From Ailanthus altissimus (Eukaryota > Streptophyta > Magnoliopsida > Sapindales > Simaroubaceae), in contig OX327704.1 of the NCBI GenBank assembly GCA_946807835.1, forward strand, positions 1,860,001 to 1,924,000: a stretch of DNA of 64,000 nt, read 5' to 3'. A program made the position numbers and the translations under genes. The first letter of the stretch is position 1. Each line of letters begins with the position of its first letter. Below, piece after piece: positions 23,335 to 34,977 of this stretch. The notes beneath the pieces are model-generated. The model worked only from the letters and a program-made list of their open reading frames with translations, did not search any database and had not been told where the DNA came from.

Positions 23335-23580
23335 TATTAAAAAAGATAAAATATAAAAGAAAAAGATAATAAAAAATAATAAAGAAAAACTGTAAACTTG
23401 AAAGATTACATTGTTATTATAATATTGTGTATTACAATGTTACAGAGACAACCTTTATATAGGCTTTAGGTTAACATAAATAAGAAAATATAAATACATA
23501 AAAAAAAATTAAATATAATATATTAATTATAAAATATATATGGTAGGTGATTAATATATTAATATTTTATATCTTTAATA
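23335..23580 (-). mobile_element. 5' LTR of short Copia-type element
   Basis: 246-bp mate of 21967-22213. On the minus strand it carries CCTATATAAAGG, a TATA-type promoter, followed by GTTGTCTCTGTAACATTG. Confidence 0.88.
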
Positions 23581-23988
23581 TTAATAAAAAAAAGATATTT
23601 AAATTTAAAAAATATAAATATAATTTTTAATAAATTATATAAATTAATCATATCATACATAATAAAATAAAAATAAAAATATATTGGTTATAAAATAAAA
23701 TTAGAAAATTGAAAAATAGTCACCGTAGGATATTCTTTTCACGTAGTGGTTGTTCACTTTAGCAGTTACTATTAAAATAGTAAAAATGGTATTTTTGTCC
23801 AATTTTAAATTATTTGTGTCAAAAGGTAGAAAATTTTAAAGCTAACTAAATAATAAAATAACCCCAATAAATTGGATATGTACAAAAAATTCCTTCAATA
23901 AATTCCTATGTATGGAGGAAAACAAAAAAGAACAAATGTGGCAAGTAATGTAGAAGGAAGCAAATAGAAAAAAACAAAACATACAAAT

Positions 23989-24240
23989 AGTATTTGCACT
24001 TATAAATTTGAATATAAAATTTGTATTTTAATTGATAAATTATTAATCAGTGATTATCACTTATCATATAGTTATTAACTTCAATTTAAATATAAAATTT
24101 ATATATTACTAAATAGTGACTATCACATATATGATAATTATTAATTTTTTACTTCTTATTAATATAAACTTTACACATTAGATACCATATTAATAAAAAT
24201 ACAAACTTTGTATTTGAATTATGTAAGCACAACATTAGTA
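23989..24240. mobile_element. fold-back (MITE-like) element, family 2
   Basis: The two ends are inverted copies over about 40 bp (GCACTTATAAATTTGAATAT and, reverse-complemented from the right, GTGCTTACATAATTCAAATA). No coding. Similar end sequences (GCTTATAAAATT with GATACAAAATTT) occur around 59095-59305 and 59370-59640. Confidence 0.5.
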
Positions 24241-25755
24241 AATTACATATGATTTATTTAGAACATTGTGACATTTTGTTTCTTTTGTTTTTGACCCCTT
24301 TTTTTTTATTTTTTTAAATATGATTACTTTAGAAAAAGGCTTAACTTGGATCATAGATATCACAAGTAAAAATATGATGTCATTTTGAATTTGAAGATAG
24401 TAGGAACAAATGCACCATAATTCAAATTTAAGTTGTTTGGGTTTCTATTATTTTGTTGTAAAGAAAAATATTGACTTTTCATGATTTAGTAAATTCATGT
24501 TATTTTAAATTTCTAATCTTATAAAAATATAGTAATGTACAGATTTTAAAAGACTAATTTTTCTTTTTTTGTAAATAATTCTCTATTTTTATTAATGAAA
24601 CATAATTATATATAAGCTTAATGTAGTAGTAGGAGTTCTTTATCTTTTTTTTTTTTTAAATAAAAGATTTAGATGAAATCATAAACTTCATTTACAAAAA
24701 GACTAACACTTACTCGCTATTTTAAAGAACTTCGATGGTAGTGAGTATTAAGTGCATCCACGATCAATCGAGTTATACCTAGATATAATTTTGTATCTAT
24801 GTAATTACTTATTTATTTAATAATTTTTAAGTAACAATGCTACCTAATATTATTTGATTAATTCATAAATTTTGTATTATTTACAATATATTACAAAATC
24901 ACGTATCTAGATGCTTACTATGTAATAAGTTACATTATTCATTGAAGTTCCTCGGTATAAATTTCATAAAAAATTATCTTATTGTCCTTGCTAACTTCTC
25001 ACATTCGCAAAAAAGTTCTCATCCACCTGTAAAAAAAAAACTTTAATACCAAAGTTAATGTTTTTAGAATATGAGGGTGTACATGTGTTTAATAGTATTT
25101 ATTAAACAAAGACATGCCAAATGGATTATTTTTGTAAATTTAGAACATTGTCTTAGTTCTCAAATCGTCTCCAACAGATGGTGAAAAAATCATCATTTTA
25201 TAAGTTTTTATATCAATAGAGTTATTGCTCTCTAATTATAGTACTAACTCTATTGATTTAAAGGCTCAAAAACATCTTTAATCTAGTGTTTAAATGTGAA
25301 ATTAATCTACTATTTAATGCATTCTTAATGGTGAATTAAATTAATCTAATATTTTATGTACTCTTAATGCTGAATTAACTCTTGATTTTATTATCTCTCT
25401 TAAATATGCTTAAATTCGTCTTCCTTTATACATATTTTGCTAACAAGGCCTTTTATACGACTTTTGTTAACAAGGATTTCTCATAATATACTTCTATTTT
25501 TGAAAAATCTTTGCTCATGTAAATAAGAGTGAAAAATAAGAATTTAACCATAAATGCTATTAAATAGAATTAAGTAATAAAGAATTCTATCTTAATTATT
25601 CATGCATATTATAAAATTTAATAGTCATTCAATAATTATTAATACAATTCAATGATCATCAATGTAATATACAATAGTCGTCAATTTTTGACAAATGGGC
25701 AACTGTAATTAACTAGTGCTAATTGTGTCAATTTTGATACCTTAAAATAGAAAAC

Positions 25756-25760
25756 TCTCC

Positions 25761-25804
<44 letters not shown>
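25756..25804. repeat. compound microsatellite (CT)n(AT)n
   Basis: An uninterrupted CT run passes directly into an AT run. This is a candidate length-variable marker. Confidence 0.95.
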
Positions 25805-26016
25805 TAAATTGTACAAATAATATTGTATCCCCGATGTATTATAAACTTTTTCACTTAACAAAGCATGTGTGCACAAATGGTCATTTTGGATATTTCAATC
25901 TATGGTTTGAACATGATTGTGTTAGAAGAAATATGGAGAAGATTAACAAAGTAAAGCTAAATGGTCAATTTTTCCGCCATGTTAGTTTGTTAAATACAAT
26001 CATTACTACAAAGAAA

Positions 26017-26062
26017 AATAATAATAATAATAATAATAATGATGATGATGATGATGATGATG
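26017..26062. repeat. compound microsatellite (AAT)n(GAT)n
   Basis: Eight AAT units are followed by seven GAT units. In the open frame at 25834-26073 this encodes Asn and Asp runs. Confidence 0.95.
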
Positions 26063-26402
26063 AATGTGGCTAAGTGAAGCTTTTTCATTTTATGTTATTT
26101 CCTCCCATTTTTGCCCTCGATTAGTGGATAAGAAGTGGAACAAAGAGGTTCCCTCATCTAATTATCATCTAGAAGTTCCTCATTTCCATGAGTGAATGAC
26201 TCTGAAATTAAGGAAGCTATGAACTCAATTTCCATGCTCTTTTGCCTGATCTAATCATTAACTTTTGAAATGACCATTTGTATTATTAGCAAAGGAATTT
26301 GCAATGTTGTAAATATGTAATAATTTATATACTTTACTTTCAAGTTTTGTGTTAAATATTTCAAAGTTTGTGTTTAATATTTTAAGTTAAGGTTTCAATT
26401 TT

Positions 26403-26663
26403 GTCAAGGCATGATTCTTGCTTGGAGATAGGTAGCTGTTTGCCAATATTGGACACTTGTTGAATTCTTTCAAAGCTACAAGGTGAATTTTGTTCCAAAG
26501 TATTCAAACAAAGCGGCGCATGCCTTAACAAAATCTGCTTTATCTAGTCTTAATTTTATTTGGATGGGTTCTACTCCAGGCAAAATTTCTCAGTTTGTTT
26601 GAGTAATTGTATTGATTAAGTTTCTTTAAGTAATGAAAGTCTCATTCGGAAAAAAATAAAAAA
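26403..26663 (+). mobile_element. 5'-truncated L1-type LINE, perfect 16-bp TSD
   Basis: A 261-bp insertion flanked by the perfect 16-bp duplication TTAAGGTTTCAATTTT (26387-26402 and 26664-26679). It encodes the end of a LINE RNase H-type region (FVPKYSNKAAHALTKSALSS, then NFIWMGSTPG). It then has a short 3' UTR ending TAATGAAAGTCTCATTCGG and an A-rich tail (26650-26663). Truncation at the 5' end and the long TSD are the hallmarks of target-primed reverse transcription. The intact duplication points to a fairly recent insertion. Confidence 0.92.
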
Positions 26664-26679
26664 TTAAGGTTTCAATTTT

Positions 26680-27284
26680 TATACTTGTGGTAAAAGTTTT
26701 AAATTTTGTGTTGAACATTTTAAAATTTATTTTGCATTTGTATAAAAATATATATATTTAGATGGGATTTCCTTAACTTAAAATTTTGACTTAAATTTTT
26801 ATTTATTAATTTTATACAATCTGTGATGCTGTATATTCAAAATTAAAGATAACATTTAATGTTGTCAACTCTATGTCATCGGATAAGATAAAATTAAAAA
26901 AAAAAATTTAAGTCACAATTTTAAGTAAAAAATTTAAGTTAAGAGAATCTCACCCTATATATATAAAGAGAGGATGTGTCACTAATTAATAATTATCACT
27001 TATTAATTAATTATTAATTTTTTTATTTTTTTATTAATATAATAATTATACAATATTAATTACAATAAATGCCATATCAGTTGAGATATAATTAAACTCT
27101 GTATACCAATTATATATTGACTTCATACAAGATAGGCATGTATATAACATAAAAAATAAATCTATCATCACTATTATTTATTATTTAGGTGATTTGAATC
27201 TTGAATTTTAAAAATAGAGCTGATAACTCAAAGCCTATAATTGCATTATCTATAATAAATCTCCTTAAAATAAATGCACTCTTT
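26680..27284. other. AT-rich intergenic DNA
   Basis: No gene seen. It holds A/T-rich blocks with short inverted motifs. Confidence 0.5.
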
Positions 27285-27985
27285 GTGTTGGAAATCAAGT
27301 CCCCCAATACCACTCAGATACAGTCTGCTAAAAGCTTCGAATAATCTTGTAAAGTACAGTGCACAGACGGATTAGTCGTAAGTCAGTTGGATGCTTTGGT
27401 TGATCCGCCTTAGGTATAAGCACAACCAAGGTCTCATTGATCTGACTCAAGTCTCCACCGTGATTGAGAATCCTCAAGCATGCCTATGTAACATCGTCTT
27501 CCACAATGCCCCAGTACTTCAAGTAAAAGAGCGCTGGCATCCCATCTTTCTCTGGAGTTTTAATATGATACATCTGAAAGACCGCCTTCTTTGTCCCATT
27601 AACTCGAAAAGGCACATCTAAAAAGTTTTAGTTGTGAGTGCAGAGTTGTCCCTCAATATAATTTTTCGCCTTGGCAATATCTGCATCCCTTGGACATGAA
27701 GATGTAAGCAAATCTACAAAGTGTTCAATTAAACCCGCGAGGTATCCTCGTGCCAAACATTGTCTTTGTCCATCATTTTGCATATTCTATTTCTCCTATT
27801 TCTTCCTAAGCTTTATGATTGAAATAGCGGTAGTTCTGATCACCCCCTGTAGCCAAGAAACTCTAGCTCTTTGCTTCCAATAGCTTTCCTACTTATACAG
27901 AAGAGCATCTAGGTTGCGCTCAACCCAACGAACTTATTTCCAATTAGTGACATCCACATGTTAATTAAAGAGTTTTAAGAATGGG
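27285..27985 (-). pseudogene. L1-type LINE reverse transcriptase fragment
   Basis: Minus-strand remains of a non-LTR retrotransposon. Around 27860-27960 it reads ERNLDALLYK and YWKQRARVSWLQG, the segment between endonuclease and RT. From 27620 to 27290 it reads FRCAF, TPEKDGMPALFYLKYWGIVE, DDVT-x-ACLRILNHGGDLSQI, NETLVVLIPKADQPKHPTDL and RLIRLCTVLYKII. These are RT fingers motifs, in frames broken by stops. The right part is interrupted at 27986 by a fold-back element. The plus-strand frame 27391-27621 is its shadow. Confidence 0.82.
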
Positions 27986-28170
27986 TAATGTTATATTTTT
28001 TAAATGATATTGTAAATTTTTTTATATTAAATTAAGGTGTCAAATAATTATTAAATAGTAAAATGGTATAAATTTTAAAATTATTTATTATATCATTTCA
28101 CTATCTAATAGTTACTTGACACGTTATTTATAATAAAAAAAAATTTAAATACCATTTAAAAAATGTATTA
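27986..28170. mobile_element. fold-back MITE-like element, family 1, copy 1
   Basis: The ends TAATGTTATATTTTTTAAAT and, reverse-complemented from the right, TAATACATTTTTTAAATG form a long imperfect hairpin extending through TGTCAAATAATTATTAAATA. The same family occurs at 31552-31735, 58082-58254 and 58357-58444. Confidence 0.65.
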
Positions 28171-30439
28171 TTTTGTAGAGATTCATGCTTTTCCTTCAAA
28201 TCAATAGAAAATTTCCAAAAGTCTTCATGTTCCAATTCTGCATGACAATTCCCAAATTAAAAATATTCATGTTGAGTAAGGGGAAACAATTATACTCGGA
28301 TTGGCAAGTTAAATTGATTGGTTCTTCACATTCCGACTCCAAGTCCAAGCTTATTCAAAGTGAAATCGACCCTCACATCTTGAGTATTTGTTGAGTTGCT
28401 TTCTTATCGGTTGGTCTGAAATGAGTGTTTTTATTAATTTTTGTCTTTTTTAAAGCTGTTAGTTTTATTTTAAGATACATGTCTGCTCAATAACAAAATA
28501 AAATAAGTCCACTTCAAATTCATTCTATTGTGATAGTTAATTATTTGTGTAGTAGTTCTTTATAATTTACCTAGTATGATATTGATCTAAAAAATCGATT
28601 GTTAAGGCAAAATATTAGAAAGAGCTAAAGGTAGTGTTTAAAGTTTGCATGTATATAGGTGGTATTTTTTATATGATTTTTATATATGAAAATTCTCGTT
28701 GTGCATTAGTATTATTAAATTGATATATTCAAATATGATAAAAACAAGTAGATGTAATTTAAAAATACATCAATTTTTGTATTAATTTATTCTATTAATA
28801 AATTTTTCTGTAAAAAAAAAGACAAATAATCACTTATTCTTTCACTTCGCATTTCTAAAATATGAACACTAACAATTTTATTTGTTTTTTTTGGTGAGAT
28901 ATAAATAAATATGATTAATACAACTTTTAGAATATATCCAATATACAATAATTTTTCTTTTTTGGAAAGCCACATTTGACATTTATTAGGAATATCCACT
29001 TTATAATTAGATAATTTCACATTTTATCATTTAATTAAGAAGGTTTGTGTCTTTTTTTTAATTATATATATATGTAAAAATGATATAGTAAACTATGTAC
29101 TTTATTTTATAGTAAATAATACTGCCACATGTTACTATTTACTAAATTTACAATTTTTCATAATTTATGTATTGTTTATAATATGCTACAGAATCTTGTT
29201 ATGTGTTTAGGAGCTCACTATATGGTAAACTATGTAGTCTATTAGATCATTTATATATATATATATATATATATGGATTAGGATTTATGACACCATATCG
29301 TTTACACAACTTTATACAATTTTTAGACCGTTTATTTCAATACATATTTAATGGTTTATATGCAATTAAACATATATAATTAATGCACATTGAAAATTTA
29401 ATTTAAGTAATTAAATATACATTAATCTAACGGTCTAAAAATTATATTAGATGTTATTTGGTGTCATATATATATATAGAGAGAGTAAGTTATGCAATTC
29501 AATAAATAATAAATAATATTGTCACTTGATTGTTGTTTGATTAATCTACAACTTTAGTATTATTTATCAAATATTATAAAAATGTGTCATATATTATAGT
29601 ACTCATTATATGGTAAACTATTTAATTATATAAACTTTTATCGTTAATGTTTTTTTTCTTCTCATTTCTCTCTTCTCTCCTTTCAATCTCCCCTCCAACA
29701 ATTCTTCCTCTCTCTCTCTCTCTCTATATATATATAAACTCCAATCTTCTCTCCAACTTTTTTTTCCACACTTCTTTACAATATTCCTCTCTTCTCAATC
29801 TTTTATTTTGACATTTACCTTTTTTTTTTAATTTGGGTAAATTTGAAGATATTCGACAGATCTACACTAAAACTTATATAGACTCAGATTGACAGACTTC
29901 AAATCAATTTACACCTAAATTAAAAAATTCAAAGATAATTATTTCTCTGCACATCTTTCTGATCCATTAATTTATATATATAAATTAGAAAAGACTATTA
30001 GTTATGACTGGAATATTACCTTAAGTGACACTGGTGCAAAATTTAATTTAGTAGTTGTTTAGTGGTAAAAAAAAAGTTATTTACAAGCCATTTACCTTTT
30101 TGAGATAAACAACTAAATTGAAACTTTTTCTAAACCAACAAATTAACTAAAAGGTAATTCACTTTTTTAATTATTTTTTTATAATTAAATTTTGCGTGGA
30201 TTAAAATACTGTTTTTCCTTCTTTTTTTCATTTATACCAAAATAGTTATGAGAATAAACATAAACGACAAATAATAATTGAAAAGAACACAAGAGACTAA
30301 AAAAATTCATAACGAAGAATATTGGGTGAACACAATGCGGAGGGGAGAGAGGAGGGAGGAAAACATTAATATTGAATTAATGTAAAAGTCTATGTACATA
30401 ATCTATTAAATCTCAACTAACTTTTTTTTAGATTATATT
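28171..30439. other. AT-rich intergenic DNA
   Basis: No gene recognised. The 69-residue open frame at 28185-28394 matches nothing I know. Segments 29080-29240 and 29470-29640 share 'catatggTAAACTAT' and 'gTTATAAAA' blocks and look like a low-copy AT-rich repeat. A CT/AT-rich tract lies near 29704-29736 and an AT microsatellite at 29251-29274. Confidence 0.5.
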
Positions 30440-31505
30440 AATTATATTATAATTCTAACAGTATATCATATTATATTACTTATTATAATCAGACCATATA
30501 ATCGAGATATTTTTTAAAACAACATGTACATATTTGAGATACACCTTATCTGAATTATGCTACCAAGACCATCGAGAGCAACATGTATAATTTTAAGTAT
30601 ATCTCACGTAGACTAAAAAACTTGAGATATTTTTGAGAGCAATACATATATCTTTCAGGCATACCCCACCTGCACTATGCTATCCAGATCATCGTGAGTA
30701 ACACGTACAAATTTGAGCACATCCCACTTAGAATAAAAGACTCCTACAAAATAGAAGGAATAAATCAAAAGGCCCTCACAACATAGAAGAAATAAATCAA
30801 CTATCTCGGTATTTGCTAGGACGAATAAATCGAGAGCAACACGTACACCTAAACTAGAAGGCTCAAGATATTTATAGGAGCAACACATACATTTTTTAGA
30901 CACACTCCACCTGAATTATACTACCAACATGTACAACTTTGAATACATCTTACTCATATTAGAAGGCTCCCACAAGACAAAGAATAAATCAAGAGGCTCT
31001 CACAAGACAAAAAGAATAAAGAAATAAATTAACTTTCTCAGCATCTACTAGGGCGAATAAATCGGAAGCAACACGTACACCTAGACTAGAAGGCTCGGGA
31101 TATTTTTGGGAGCAACACATATTTTTTAGGCACACTCTATCTGAACTTTGCTACCAAGATCATTGAGAGTAACACATACAACTGTGAGCACACCCCACCT
31201 AGATTAGAAAGCTCCCACAAGACAGAATGAATAAATCAAGAGGCTCCCACAAGACAGAAGGATTAAATCAAGAGGCTCCCACAAGACAGAAGGATTAAAT
31301 CAACTATCCTGACATCCGCTAGGACGAATAAATCTAGAGGCTCCCACAAGACGGAAGGAATAAATCAACTATCCTAGGATCCGCGAGAGCATGAAAGGCT
31401 TCTATAAAACAAAAAAAATAAATCAACTATTTTGATATTTGTCAAGGTTTGAACCTTTGACTTTAATGAGGAAGGTGCACAAAGCTTACCACTAGAGCAA
31501 GCTTA
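30440..31505 (-). mobile_element. SINE-like element with tandemly amplified body, copy 1
   Basis: On the minus strand it opens with a tRNA-like head. The A-box-like GCTTGCTCTAGTGGTAAGC is at 31484-31502 and the B-box-like GGTTCAAACC at 31446-31455, the spacing of a pol III promoter. The body that follows is a nested tandem array. A 31-bp unit (GAGGCTCCCACAAGACAGAA plus aggaATAAATCAA) recurs many times at 30740-31440, and a unit of about 235 bp with CTACCAAGATCATCGAGAG and AACACGTACA blocks recurs at about 30560, 30680, 30920 and 31150. The left part (30440-30490) matches 32510-32590, so the family extends to there. Confidence 0.55.
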
Positions 31506-31551
31506 AAAATGCTAACAAATCTCAATTATTAGTTGATGTTAAATTTAAGAA

Positions 31552-31735
31552 TAATGCTAAACTTCTTAAATTGAATTCTAAATTTTAGATTTCAAATTGA
31601 AGTGTCAAGTAATTATTGAATGATGTGATAGTATAAATTTTAAAATTATTTATTATTTTATTTTATTATTTAATAATTACTTGATATATTATTTAAAATA
31701 AAAAATAAAAATACTTTTTAAGATGTCTAACATTA
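31552..31735. mobile_element. fold-back MITE-like element, family 1, copy 2
   Basis: The ends TAATGCTAAACTTCTTAAAT and, reverse-complemented from the right, TAATGTTAGACATCTTAAAA, with the interior hairpin motif GTGTCAAGTAATTATTGAAT, are shared with the other copies. Confidence 0.65.
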
Positions 31736-32504
31736 TTTTAAATCTAAAAACCTAAAAATTGTCTAAAATCTAATGTAAGTTTAAGGTGCTGCTGATCCAC
31801 ATCTATATATGTTAAATTAATGTGTATTCAAGGCTAGATTAAATTAAGATGTTATCAAATACATATATTATATATATGTATATATGAAATTAATTCTCTC
31901 TATACACATCAACTGCACTATGATTGGCCACATATCCTAAATTCAATTTCTGTCTTCTTCATTGATAGGCATATGTCATAAATAATTGGCCAATCCATAA
32001 AAAAAATTTAATGTAAAAGCATGTGCGTGCGTCCATGGTGTTAGGGGACATTGGGCCAAGTGAGGTTTGACAAATCACATGATTTGCTCTTTAATTTTGG
32101 AACAATATTCATTGTACATTCATAAATATTAACTTAGGAATTATGCAAATTTAATTATGAAGTCGTTGGCCTTTGACAAAACAATGATAAAATATGATGT
32201 GATAGCAAATTAAAATCACTAGCGTACACCGGGCCACTTCATGATAATCAAGATTTGTTTACAGACATAAGTACCTTAAGTTAATTTAAACTAAAGTTTT
32301 ACATTTAGGGCAAAACTTATATTTCACACTAGGTGATTAACTATATTCAAATTTGCAATTTGTATATCACAAAATCCGATGGGTGGTACTTATACGTTAA
32401 AGGTCATTCTAGGAGATGGACTGATAAGGTTGGGTATTTTCGAACCAAATTGGTTGAAAAAGTTAATTTAATTTAATTTTGTTTAATTTCAATTTTATTT
32501 TATT
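31736..32504. other. intergenic DNA
   Basis: No gene seen. 31890-32100 is less AT-rich and does not match a repeat that I recognise. Confidence 0.45.
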
Positions 32505-32835
32505 TAGAGTATATCAGATTATAATATTAATAATATATCAGATTGCATTATTGATATTACAATTAGACCTTACTATTAAATTTTTTTTAGAGTAATTCAT
32601 ACAATTTTAAAGCACATTCTACTCGAACTATATTACCATAGTTATCGGAAGTAACACATACAGTTTTAAATACATTCTACAAAGATTAAAAGGATTTACA
32701 TAATTTTTTAAAAGTAACATGTATAGTTTTAAGGCGCCTTTCACCTGAATTAGAAGATTCCTTCAAAAACAGAGAAATAAATTAATTATTCTGACATTTA
32801 TTAGAGCTCGAACCCCATTTGATCAAAGAGGTGGA
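32505..32835 (-). mobile_element. SINE-like element, copy 2 (unamplified body)
   Basis: On the minus strand a B-box-like GGGGTTCGAGCTCTAAT (32801-32817) is followed by AAATGTCAGAATAATTAATT. It then has the same AACACATACA and TTACTTCCGATAACTATGGT blocks found in the amplified copy at 30.4-31.5 kb. The A-box region is worn. It may sit inside a hAT-like remnant (about 32425-33120) whose ends carry TTGGGTATTTTCGAACC and a degraded inverted partner. Confidence 0.45.
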
Positions 32836-33570
32836 CATTTATGAGAGAGTGCTTGCTAACAAGAAAGCACCTGAAGTGCATTTCAGTTTCATTTTTATTT
32901 TTGAGAATTAATCAGCTTGATTTCATTTTTATTTTTGTCAAATATTACATTAAATTAAAAATAAAATTAAAATAGACCAAAAACTAAATCAAAAGTAAAA
33001 ATTGAACTGAACTTGGTTCGAACTTTGCAAGATGAGTTAGTTCTAGTTAGTTCGAATATATGTGAAAATGATTGGTTGATTTCAAGAACCGACCTGAAAT
33101 CAAATCTACCCATTTTTATAAATTAATTATTATTAATTTTAATTTTTTTTACATTAATATATATCATATAATTAGAGACATAACAGTTTATCTACAAAAG
33201 AAAATAATAAAGCTGAATAGGTATTTAAGGTAATTATTGCTATTATATATATATATATATTTTGCTAATTTTGATGTAAAATTCATGTACTTGCCTTAAT
33301 AGTCTAATAATAAAAGGTTTTAAGTGTATTTGTTTTATTAAAGTAGAGTTTTGGAGACTGAATCTCACCATGTTAAAATAAAACAAATTTAAATTTTGTA
33401 ATATATAAAACAAAAATTTTCTTTTAAAAAAACAAAGAAACTAAAATTGATGTATAAGATTTGAAGTTATATATTTTCATAGAAAATTTTAGATGTAAAT
33501 AGTTTTTTGATGTATAAAAATTTAAGTTTTGTATTTTAGTAAAAATTCTCTAGTGTAAATATTTTTATAA

Positions 33571-33830
33571 GAGAAATTGCCACTTTAATCTTTATGTTTT
33601 TGTTGAATTACCTATGACGTCTTTGACATTTTAAAAATTATTAATTGCGTCCCTTAATAAAGAAAATGGTCGTAATTTAAGGATGAAAATTGTAGTAAAA
33701 AAGTATATTTTAAAAGTGAAAATAGTAACAAAAAATGTATTTAAAAGATGTAATAGTAATTTTTGAAATATTAGAAATCATGTGAGTAATTCAATAAAAA
33801 ATACAGAGACTAAACTTATCTAACATTATT
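33571..33830. mobile_element. fold-back element with about 80-bp inverted repeats
   Basis: The left arm contains CTTTAATCTTTATGTTTTTG, TTGAATTACC and TTTAAAAATTATTAATTGCG. The reverse-complemented right arm gives TTTAGTCTCTGTATTTTTTA, TTGAATTACT and TTTCAAAAATTACTATTACA. No coding. Confidence 0.6.
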
Positions 33831-34069
33831 TAATTTTATAACTTAAGAACATTTTTTTAAAACTAAACAATGCTTTTAAAGTCAATTTATATATATATAT
33901 ATATGTATATTTAAATGTGCGAATATTTACACTACGGAGAGAACTTTACTTTTCAGATTATAAAATTTATATTTCCTATCTTTTTCTAACGTAGATATCT
34001 CCATTTCTGTAAATACGACCATATATTCAATGTTTTGTACATGAAAATTTACATTCATATTTTAACAAA

Positions 34070-34216
34070 ATGCAGACTCTCGTCTCAAATTATGATACCC
34101 CAAATACAAATACCCCACTCGAATTGCAACAAATCTTGAGTGATTCGACATTTGAACTATTTATGCTAATGAGAGCTGATGATTTTCTTGCAGAGATTGG
34201 CTTCTCAGAAACGTAG
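34070..34216 (+). CDS. unrecognised 48-residue open frame
   Basis: ATG at 34070 to TAG at 34214-34216. The product begins MQTLVSNYDTPNTNTPLELQ and contains SDSTFELFMLMRADDFLAEI. Unlike neighbouring chance frames it has balanced amino-acid usage, acidic residues and codons with C/G third positions, and it sits in a less AT-rich island (about 34070-34450). A further short reading with MDPFEKLPSEKWHP (34230-34274) lies just beyond. I do not recognise it. It may be a small peptide gene, an exon or a gene relic. No promoter or splice evidence was established. Confidence 0.25.
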   Translation: MQTLVSNYDTPNTNTPLELQQILSDSTFELFMLMRADDFLAEIGFSET

Positions 34217-34936
34217 CCTCAAACAATGGACCCTTTTGAGAAGCTCCCATCAGAAAAATGGCACCCATGAATAAAAAGGTGGTTAATTTTGCCCCATCTC
34301 TGCCGGAGCAAGATGGGGACAAGCTGCTTCTTTACAAAATGCAACTTGAAGTTTCTATCCTTCTAAGTGGTCACAACCTTTAATGTGTCTTCATGTGATG
34401 CACTTTCCATTACATTCCTTTGGCATCACCCATCAGTCATACACACGTCTATTTTGTTTGCCAAAGAAAAAAAAAAATTGCTCTCTACACTCTCGCTGTG
34501 TATGAGATTGTTCTGCTTCTGCTTAACTCTAAAAGCACAAAAATTAAAATGATTGGTAAATATTAATGTTAAAATCTTTAGGATTTTATATATACCATTT
34601 CTTCCTCCTGAGTTTTAAAATTTTTCATTACCAAACTATAGAGAAAGAGGTGAACAGAATCAATTTTTGATCTGTTCATTTTCGAATCAATGAAAAATTG
34701 AACTAATTGATTTAAAAATTAGACCAGATCGAGTTTGAAAATCAGTTCGGTTCAGTTTTTAATTTTTATCTTTTTTTTAAAAAAAAAGACTTATCTCTTT
34801 AACTTAAAACCAAATTAAACATTCAATTTGATCTGTTCAATTTCAATTTTTCCATATATTCCTAAGGAAGAAGAAAATGGTATTATTTACCTCCAAAAAA
34901 AGTAATGAATAGTTTTATAAAATCTAAAAGAGAAAG

Positions 34937-34938
<2 letters not shown>

Positions 34939-34972
<34 letters not shown>
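34939..34972. repeat. (AT)n microsatellite
   Basis: Uninterrupted AT dinucleotide run of about 17 units. Confidence 0.95.

Positions 34973-34977
<5 letters not shown>

Larger units (their letters stand above)
21967..23580 (-). mobile_element. compact non-autonomous Copia-type LTR element, TSD TTAAT
   Basis: A 1614-bp element bounded by the perfect 5-bp duplication TTAAT, with 247/246-bp LTRs. The primer site TGGTATCAGAG (initiator Met tRNA type, minus strand) directly abuts the LTR at 23335. A purine tract GGGAGGGGGA on the minus strand abuts the LTR at 22213. No gag, protease, RT or integrase frame is present. The 1.1-kb interior has a GC-rich part (about 22640-23180) and a repeat cluster (22291-22496). 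It depends on another element's enzymes, like TRIM/LARD-type derivatives. High LTR identity marks it as one of the younger insertions here. Both LTRs begin TA instead of TG on the minus strand. Confidence 0.88.
23581..26386. other. AT-rich intergenic DNA
   Basis: No gene recognised. It contains a fold-back element (23989-24240), compound microsatellites (25756-25804 and 26017-26062) and a 24750-24960 stretch resembling segments near 29080-29240 and 55820-55990. The open frame at 25834-26073 ends in repeat-encoded Asn/Asp runs and is not convincing. Confidence 0.55.

Noticed and set aside
25834..26073. 79-residue frame ending in Asn/Asp runs
   Set aside because: The last part is encoded by a microsatellite and the rest has no motif or gene context.
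27391..27883. Plus-strand frames of 70-76 residues
   Set aside because: They are shadows of the minus-strand LINE RT, which has recognisable motifs.
31442..31505. A tRNA gene
   Set aside because: A and B boxes are present, but the acceptor and anticodon stems do not pair. The SINE-like reading fits better.
32425..33120. A complete hAT-like element around SINE-like copy 2
   Set aside because: The ends are only loosely inverted and no 8-bp duplication could be matched. It is mentioned only as context.
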